Shown here piece after piece: positions 58,928-64,000 of a stretch of 64,000 nt of DNA. Origin of the DNA: an uncultured Actinomycetes bacterium. Lineage in GTDB: Bacteria; Actinomycetota; Actinomycetes; Nanopelagicales; Nanopelagicaceae. Under the pieces are notes generated by a model. The model did not search any database. It was not told the origin of the DNA and saw only the letters and a program-made list of their open reading frames with translations. The stretch covers positions 1-64,000 of the forward strand of contig CAITVX010000018.1 in assembly GCA_903895995.1 (NCBI GenBank), read 5' to 3'. Position numbers and translations under genes: made by a program. The number at the start of each line of letters is the position of its first letter. Position 1 is the stretch's first letter.

Positions 58928-59535
58928 GCACCCAGGCACAAAAAGTAGATATGTGGTTTGACCCGGCTTGTCCTTTCGCATGGATCACCTCGCGCTGGTT
59001 ACTTGAAGCATCGAAGGTCCGCGATATTGACGTTACCTGGAACATTATGAGTCTTGCCTATCTCAATAAAGATCGTGAAGTTGATGCCGCTCATGCAGAA
59101 GCTTTTGCAAAGTCATGGGGCACTGTTCGCCTTGTTGCTGCCGTAACAGAGAAGCACGGCAATGCTGCGGTGATCGCTCTTTACAACGCTCTCGGCGATC
59201 GCATCCATCTTAAGAAAGAGAAGATGAGTGATGACCTACTTGCAGCAGCGCTTGCTGATGCAGGACTTCCTGCAGATCTATTAGCTGATGCAGCAGAAGA
59301 ATCGTGGAATCTTCCGATGATTGCTAGCCATGAGCGAGCAATCTCAATGGTTGGAAACGATGTAGGTACTCCTGTTGTTGCGATCGGTGATGCAGCCTTC
59401 TTTGGCCCAGTTATCTCCCCAGCTCCCAAGGGTGAAGAGGCAGGCAAGCTCTGGGATGGCTTTGTGCTCTGTGTTCAGACTCCGGGATTCTTCGAGTTAA
59501 AGCGCGCTCGCAAGGTCGGACCACTCTTTAATTAA
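58924..59535 (+). CDS. DsbA-fold protein, Rv2466c-like nitroreductase homologue
   Basis: A 203-residue cytoplasmic protein with a thioredoxin/DsbA fold. It resembles the mycothiol-dependent nitroreductase Rv2466c of Mycobacterium along its whole length: FDPACPFAWITSRWLLE at the N-terminus, DVGTPVVAIGDAAFFGPV and the final FFELKR segment. The mycobacterial active site is CPWC; here it is CPFA (Cys16 kept, Ala19 in place of the second Cys). A single-thiol mechanism, perhaps with a low-molecular-weight thiol, is inferred. It is coupled to ribF, which could supply flavin; that link is speculative. Confidence 0.85.
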   Translation: MSTQAQKVDMWFDPACPFAWITSRWLLEASKVRDIDVTWNIMSLAYLNKDREVDAAHAEAFAKSWGTVRLVAAVTEKHGNAAVIALYNALGDRIHLKKEKMSDDLLAAALADAGLPADLLADAAEESWNLPMIASHERAISMVGNDVGTPVVAIGDAAFFGPVISPAPKGEEAGKLWDGFVLCVQTPGFFELKRARKVGPLFN

Positions 59536-59640
59536 TTAAATCTCCCTGCGAAACTCCCCATAGATCCCTTACAAATTGAGCGATCAGTCTGCACAATAGA
59601 TCCATTCGATTCCTCACCCGAGGAAGGATGTGGAGAAAAA

Positions 59641-61083
59641 ATGGCTGGTAAATCTCTCGTTAAGAATCTCAATGTGTGGGAAGCAATTGGAATCTCAGTT
59701 GCCCTCATGGCGCCTTCCATGGCGGCCAATATCAATCCGCAAGGAAGCGTTGGACACTCTGGACGCGCAGTTCCTCTCTCATTTGGAATCGCAACAATCG
59801 GAGTACTCCTCATCGCCTACGGGTTTGTGAGACTCTGTCAGTACTTTAATCACGCAGGTAGCGTCTATGGATTCGTTGGAGCCACTACAGGTGCTCGCAG
59901 CGGAGTTGTCGCTGGTTGGGGATTGCTCGGTACATATACATTTTATGGTTGCGTAACATCTATGGCTGCTGGCATCTTTGGTGCTGACTTCCTCAACAAG
60001 CTTGGTGTCTGGAAGAACCAACCAACATGGTCAGCATTCCTTATTGGCGCAGTTGCACTAGTACTTGGATACTGGCTCGCGGTAGTTCCTGCTCGTAACG
60101 GAACTCGCATGCTCTTAACTTTTGAAGGCGTGACCGTTGTCTTGATTCTGATTACAACAGTAATTGTCTTTATCAAGCTCGCTACTGGACATGCACCTAA
60201 CGGAAACCATGTGGATTGGTCAGTATTCTCAATTCCAAAGAGCGCTGGTTTTAACGGAGTATTCGTTGGAGCAGTATTTGGATTCCTTTCATTCGCTGGC
60301 TTTGAAGTATCTTCAACACTTGGCGAAGAGACAAATAATCCGCGCAAAGATATCTCTCGTGCAATGCTCGGTACTGCAATCTTTGGTGGTTTCTACTTTG
60401 TTATCGTTACAGCTGTCGAGGTAATGGGATTCGGAACTAATGATGCTGGTATCAAGGCATTCGGAAGTTCAGGATCGTTGATGGGTGATCTCGGTACTAG
60501 CTTTATCGGTTCATGGATCGGCACAATGATCTCACTCGGTGCTTGCGTCTCTGCATTCGGTTGCTTGCTCGCATGCTTGGTAGGCGGATCACGTCTCTCC
60601 TTTGCGATGGCGCGCGATGCAGGTAATACTCACTTGAGTGCTATTGGCGAAAAGAACGGTACCCCAGTCAATGCAACACGCATCATGACTCTTGCTGTCC
60701 TCTTTATTGTTGTCGTCTGGCACCTCGTATGGAACAAGCAAGCCTTCGATATCTTCGCAGGCTCTGGAGTTATCGGAACCTTGATCCTCTTGGTCGTATA
60801 TCTCATGGTGACCGTTGGAGCGATTCGCTTCATCTTCTTCGGTTCAACGAAGAGAGCCCCAGCTTGGGAGATCATCATTCCTATCTTGGGTATCGGCATG
60901 CTTGGAATTACTGTGTGGGAGAACATCCACCCATGGCCAACCGCCTGGGCATCTCGCGCACTTCCAATCGCAGCTGCTATCTGGCTCGTCGCAGGCATCG
61001 CATTTATCGCAGCGAAGCCAGCTCTTGCCAACAAGATGGGCGAAAAACTTCGCAACGACGAGAACCTTTCGGCGGCGCGCTAG
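59641..61083 (+). CDS. APC superfamily amino acid/amine permease
   Basis: A 480-residue transporter with about twelve membrane helices. The first helix region NVWEAIGISVALMAPSMAAN and the segment FLSFAGFEVSSTLGEETNNP are typical of the APC family of cation- or proton-coupled amino acid and amine importers. GGAG precedes the ATG at 59641. The substrate cannot be read from sequence; the following cyclase, GS-like and amidohydrolase genes suggest an amine or amide. The 105-bp gap before it holds no clear promoter. Confidence 0.88.
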   Translation: MAGKSLVKNLNVWEAIGISVALMAPSMAANINPQGSVGHSGRAVPLSFGIATIGVLLIAYGFVRLCQYFNHAGSVYGFVGATTGARSGVVAGWGLLGTYTFYGCVTSMAAGIFGADFLNKLGVWKNQPTWSAFLIGAVALVLGYWLAVVPARNGTRMLLTFEGVTVVLILITTVIVFIKLATGHAPNGNHVDWSVFSIPKSAGFNGVFVGAVFGFLSFAGFEVSSTLGEETNNPRKDISRAMLGTAIFGGFYFVIVTAVEVMGFGTNDAGIKAFGSSGSLMGDLGTSFIGSWIGTMISLGACVSAFGCLLACLVGGSRLSFAMARDAGNTHLSAIGEKNGTPVNATRIMTLAVLFIVVVWHLVWNKQAFDIFAGSGVIGTLILLVVYLMVTVGAIRFIFFGSTKRAPAWEIIIPILGIGMLGITVWENIHPWPTAWASRALPIAAAIWLVAGIAFIAAKPALANKMGEKLRNDENLSAAR

Positions 61084-61089
61084 TTTCAG

Positions 61090-61095
61090 TACGAT
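61090..61095 (+). promoter_or_regulatory. Candidate leaderless -10 box for the cyclase operon
   Basis: TACGAT ends six bases before the cyclase ATG at 61102. The intervening AGGAAT could be a weak ribosome site instead, so this is less secure than the boxes before ndk or dxr. Confidence 0.35.
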
Positions 61096-61101
61096 AGGAA
61101 T

Positions 61102-61797
61102 ATGTTAAATAATGCAAAGGTCATTGATCTAACTATTCCTTTAAGTTCAGATGTCGTCATGTGGCCAGGGGCTCCAGCTTTTGAAGCGGAGACCCTGGTC
61201 ACTGTCGCACATGATGGGTATTACGCAAGACGAGTCTCTTTCTTCGAACACACTGGCACACATTTTGATGCGCCGTGTCATTTCATTGATGGCGCAAAAA
61301 CAGTGGACAAGATCCCAGCATCTGAATTAGTTCGCCAAGCGGTGGTTATAGATATCTCACAGCGTATTGGTAGCGATCCAGATGGTGAACTCTTAATGTC
61401 AGATGTTCAATCTTTTGAAGCAGCTCACGGTCAGATTCCTCAGAGCGCAGCGATATTGCTTCGCACTGGTTGGGAAGAGTTCAACCATGACTCACTCCGC
61501 TATGCGGGCAAGCCAGGAGATCTTCGATTCCCAGGCTTTGGTGTAGAAGCATCAAAGTTCTTAGTTGAGAAGCGTGGCGCAGTCGCATTTGGTACAGATA
61601 CTTTAGGAATTGATACTGGCGCAGCGACCTCTTTCCCAGTTCACTCGCAAGTAACTCATCCAGCTGGTCTATGGCACTTAGAGAATCTTCAAAACTTGTC
61701 GAAGTTGCCAGCACTTGGTGCATGGATTGTCGTAGGCGTTCTTCCACTCGTCGGTGGATCTGGAAGCCCTGCGCGAGTTATTGCGCTCATTCCATAA
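61102..61797 (+). CDS. Cyclase family protein (kynurenine formamidase-like metal hydrolase)
   Basis: A 231-residue member of the putative cyclase family (PF04199). IDLTIPLSSDVVMWPGAP at the start and the metal-binding HTGTHFDAPCHF are the defining motifs; ILLRTGWEEF and GTDTLGIDTG follow. Members hydrolyse N-formylkynurenine, isatin and other cyclic or acylic amides. No tryptophan-catabolism gene is nearby, so the substrate is open. It starts a three-gene run with the GS-like and amidohydrolase genes. Confidence 0.88.
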   Translation: MLNNAKVIDLTIPLSSDVVMWPGAPAFEAETLVTVAHDGYYARRVSFFEHTGTHFDAPCHFIDGAKTVDKIPASELVRQAVVIDISQRIGSDPDGELLMSDVQSFEAAHGQIPQSAAILLRTGWEEFNHDSLRYAGKPGDLRFPGFGVEASKFLVEKRGAVAFGTDTLGIDTGAATSFPVHSQVTHPAGLWHLENLQNLSKLPALGAWIVVGVLPLVGGSGSPARVIALIP

Positions 61798-61798
61798 T

Positions 61799-63055
61799 AT
61801 GGCTGCTCCTCTCACATTTCTTGCGACATGTGATCTCGTTGCACTTGTACGCGGTAGATCGCTAGAAACTCCAGCAGCTAATGGATCAACCGTTGGTTGG
61901 GTTCCGGCAGATTTAGCCCTCTCAAGCTTTGGTGCAATATGGGATGAGAATCCATTTGGTTCACTCGGTGATCTCAGATTACGACCAGTACCTGGAGCTT
62001 CCTATCAGATGCCGAAAAAAGATGGCGCTGGGGCAATGACGCTTCTTCTTGCCCAGCAAGTTCTTCCAGATGGGAGCACGTGGGTCAATGATCCAAGAGC
62101 TTTTGCGATGGATGCTTTAGAAGAGCTTAAATCTGAATTCGGAATTGAACTCACTGCATCTTTTGAACACGAATTTATATTGCATGGTGCGGCTTATGAT
62201 GGCTCGGCCTTTGGTCTTGATGCACTTCGAGCAGTCGAACCTTTTGGTTCCGAGCTTGTTCACTTGTTACGTGAGAATGGTTTAGAACCGGAAAATTGGC
62301 TTGCAGAGTATGGAGTCAATCAATTTGAAATCACACTTGGTGCAACCGATGCCCTCAAGGCTGCCGATCATGCAGTCGTACTCCGCGAATTTGTTCGCGA
62401 TCTTGCACGCATTCATGGCCTTCGAGCATCCTTCACTCCGCTTGCAAACCCAGAGAGCGTTGGCAATGGTGTGCATGTACACCTCTCGCTCTCAAAGAAT
62501 GGCAAGCCAATTACTTATGACCCTGCATCGCCAGGAAATCTCAGTGTCACAGCATCCAAGGCCTTCAATGGAATCTTGAAGCATGCTGCAGCACTTCTAC
62601 CTTTTACTGCGCCTTCGCAGATCTCGTTCTTGCGTTTACAGCCACATCGCTGGAGCTCAGGAGGTGCCTTTATTGCAGTTCAAGATCGTGAAGCGCTCCT
62701 TCGAATCTGTCCGGTAAATACAAGTGGTGCTTCCCCTGCCGAGAAGACTTTTAATGTTGAGTTCAGAGCTGCAGATGCCACCGCTAATCCATGGATTGTC
62801 ATGGGGGTCTTGGCCAGAGCGCTGATCTCAGGTCTTCGAGATGATCGCGGGATTGTACATATTGGCGCAACAGATGAGCCACTACCGCGCTCACTTACTG
62901 AAGCGATAGCATCCCTACATCAAGACCCCGAAGTTATGAGCTGGTTCCCCAAAGAGTTGTTAGATACCCATCTTGGAATTCGATCTGTTGAAGCAGCTGC
63001 GCTAGAGAACCTCTCTGATGCACAGAAATGTGAAAGGTACTTAAATGTCTACTAA
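61799..63055 (+). CDS. Glutamine-synthetase-like amine ligase (FluG/PuuA type)
   Basis: A 418-residue protein with the GS catalytic fold. SFEHEFIL (metal-binding Glu pair), NQFEITLG, GNGVHVHLSLS, LRLQPHRWSSGGA and NVEFRAADATANPW are GS active-site blocks. The N-terminal beta-grasp domain is short (CDLVALVRGRSLE), as in FluG- and gamma-glutamylamine-synthetase-type enzymes rather than housekeeping GlnA; the adenylylation Tyr region is absent. The start at ATG 61799, one base after the cyclase stop, is preferred to an ATG inside the cyclase gene. It probably joins glutamate to an amine; the substrate is unknown. Confidence 0.87.
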   Translation: MAAPLTFLATCDLVALVRGRSLETPAANGSTVGWVPADLALSSFGAIWDENPFGSLGDLRLRPVPGASYQMPKKDGAGAMTLLLAQQVLPDGSTWVNDPRAFAMDALEELKSEFGIELTASFEHEFILHGAAYDGSAFGLDALRAVEPFGSELVHLLRENGLEPENWLAEYGVNQFEITLGATDALKAADHAVVLREFVRDLARIHGLRASFTPLANPESVGNGVHVHLSLSKNGKPITYDPASPGNLSVTASKAFNGILKHAAALLPFTAPSQISFLRLQPHRWSSGGAFIAVQDREALLRICPVNTSGASPAEKTFNVEFRAADATANPWIVMGVLARALISGLRDDRGIVHIGATDEPLPRSLTEAIASLHQDPEVMSWFPKELLDTHLGIRSVEAAALENLSDAQKCERYLNVY

Positions 63056-64000
63056 TAACTCATCACATTTGGGCCCAGCGAGTGAGTATCTCGCAGAGCT
63101 CTCACTTGTAGATCACCATGTACACGGAGTGGTGCGAGATAACCCGACTGCAGAAGCATTCTCTAACATGATTACCGAATCCGATCGCACTCCCAAGTCG
63201 ATAGAAGTAGCACTTAACTCTCAAGTTGGTTTTGCAGTCAGGCGATGGGCAGCGCCTCTTATCGGAGCGCCTGCTCATATATCTGCTGATGATTACTTCA
63301 AACATAGAATTTCAGTAGGAAGTGAGTTTGTGAACTCAACCTTACTCAAGGCCGCCAACATCCGACATTACTTCCTCGAGACTGGTTATCGCGGAGATGA
63401 GATCCATGGCGTCGAAGGTATGCGCGCTGTTACTGGATCAACGGTGAGTGAGATTATCCGCATTGAATCAGTTGCCGAAGCCCTTGCAAGGTCTGGCTCT
63501 TCAGCTGCAACCTTTGCAGCAGATTTTGTGAACGCACTCGCTACTGCTTCAAAGAATGCTATCGGTTTAAAGTCAATCGTCGCCTATCGAATCGGGTTAG
63601 ATTTCGATCCAACTCGGCCAACTGCCAAAGAAGTTGAAGCTGCGGCAGGTCGTTGGTTGAAAGAGGTGGAGACCACTGGCATCGCACGTGTTGCAGATCC
63701 AGTATTGATTCGCTTCCTCATTTGGACTGGTGCAGATCTTCGTCTGCCCTTCCAATTCCATATTGGTTATGGCGACCCAGACCTTAACCTGCATAAGTGT
63801 GATCCGCTCTTAATGACAGATCTCATTCGCGCATTCGAGAAGTTAGAGATTCCAATACTGCTACTCCATACATATCCTTACCAGCGCAATGCTGGTTACC
63901 TCGCTCAGATGTTTAATAATGTCTACCTCGATGTTGGCCTTGCCATCAACTACTCGGGTGCTCGCTCTGGTGCGATTATTGCCGAGACACTGGAGCTCGC
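63045..64000 (+). CDS. Amidohydrolase, FluG N-terminal type (partial, runs off the window)
   Basis: An open frame from ATG 63045 to the window edge (318 codons so far). It overlaps the GS-like gene by 11 bases. VDHHVHGVV near residue 24 is the metal-binding HxH, and PFQFHIGYGDPDLNLH and LLHTYPYQRNAGYLAQMF are later metal and active-site blocks of the amidohydrolase-2 group. Fungal FluG fuses this domain to a GS-like domain; here they are separate coupled genes. Its C-terminus lies outside the window. Confidence 0.85.
   Translation, partial: MSTNNSSHLGPASEYLAELSLVDHHVHGVVRDNPTAEAFSNMITESDRTPKSIEVALNSQVGFAVRRWAAPLIGAPAHISADDYFKHRISVGSEFVNSTLLKAANIRHYFLETGYRGDEIHGVEGMRAVTGSTVSEIIRIESVAEALARSGSSAATFAADFVNALATASKNAIGLKSIVAYRIGLDFDPTRPTAKEVEAAAGRWLKEVETTGIARVADPVLIRFLIWTGADLRLPFQFHIGYGDPDLNLHKCDPLLMTDLIRAFEKLEIPILLLHTYPYQRNAGYLAQMFNNVYLDVGLAINYSGARSGAIIAETLEL

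Noticed and set aside
59528-59541. AATTAATT palindrome after the DsbA-fold gene as a terminator
   Set aside because: The stem would be all A-T and very short, with no T-run, so it is unlikely to terminate transcription.

Overview
The window is about 64 kb of a streamlined, gene-dense actinobacterial chromosome. I read it as a freshwater acI/Nanopelagicales-like organism (for example Candidatus Planktophila); this is inference. The reasons are a classically actinobacterial gene order (tRNA-Pro, tig, clpP1, clpP2, clpX, valS, folC, a DUF4233 gene, ndk, then mreBCD, mrdA, rodA, rne, rplU, rpmA, obgE, proBA), a base composition near half G+C, very short spacers with many ATGA or TAATG overlaps, promoters that lie directly against start codons, and a homologue of the mycothiol-dependent nitroreductase Rv2466c. 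Every complete gene is intact; I see no insertion sequence, prophage, CRISPR array or obvious pseudogene.

Layout. 1-2.4 kb holds two divergent genes for secreted low-complexity proteins (a Met/Gly-repeat protein and a collagen-like Gly-X-Y protein) and tRNA-Gly. 2.5-11.5 kb holds tRNA-Pro, proteostasis genes (tig, clpP1P2, clpX), valS, folC and ndk. 11.5-17.3 kb encodes the cell-wall elongation machinery (mreB, mreC, mreD, mrdA, rodA). 17.5-24.4 kb holds RNase E/G, L21, L27, Obg and proline synthesis. 24.4-27.7 kb is gatCAB. 27.7-38.3 kb is a branched-chain amino acid and serine block (ilvD, ilvB, ilvN, ilvC, serA, leuB, ilvE, cimA); ilvB is preceded by a leader peptide and terminator that look like an attenuator. 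38.3-44.6 kb has xerC, rpsB, tsf, pyrH, frr, cdsA and rlmN. 44.6-51.3 kb has an aldehyde dehydrogenase followed by MEP isoprenoid genes (dxr, ispG) around rseP, then proS. 51.3-58.9 kb has a TSUP permease, rimP, nusA, ylxR, infB, rbfA, truB and ribF. 58.9-64 kb is more accessory: a DsbA-fold reductase, an APC permease, a cyclase-family hydrolase, a glutamine-synthetase-like ligase and an amidohydrolase cut by the window edge.

Working together. Most of the window is housekeeping: protein synthesis and turnover, wall elongation, and amino acid, isoprenoid and phospholipid synthesis. The parts most worth a second look are the ilvB attenuator with an apparently leaderless leader peptide, three chained six-codon micro-ORFs ahead of infB, a hairpin-rich rpsB leader with GNRA loops, the recurring TAGNCT-like box six bases before start codons, a nitroreductase homologue that has lost its second active-site Cys, and the final permease/cyclase/GS-like/amidohydrolase cluster, which resembles a split FluG and suggests amine or amide scavenging of unknown substrate.
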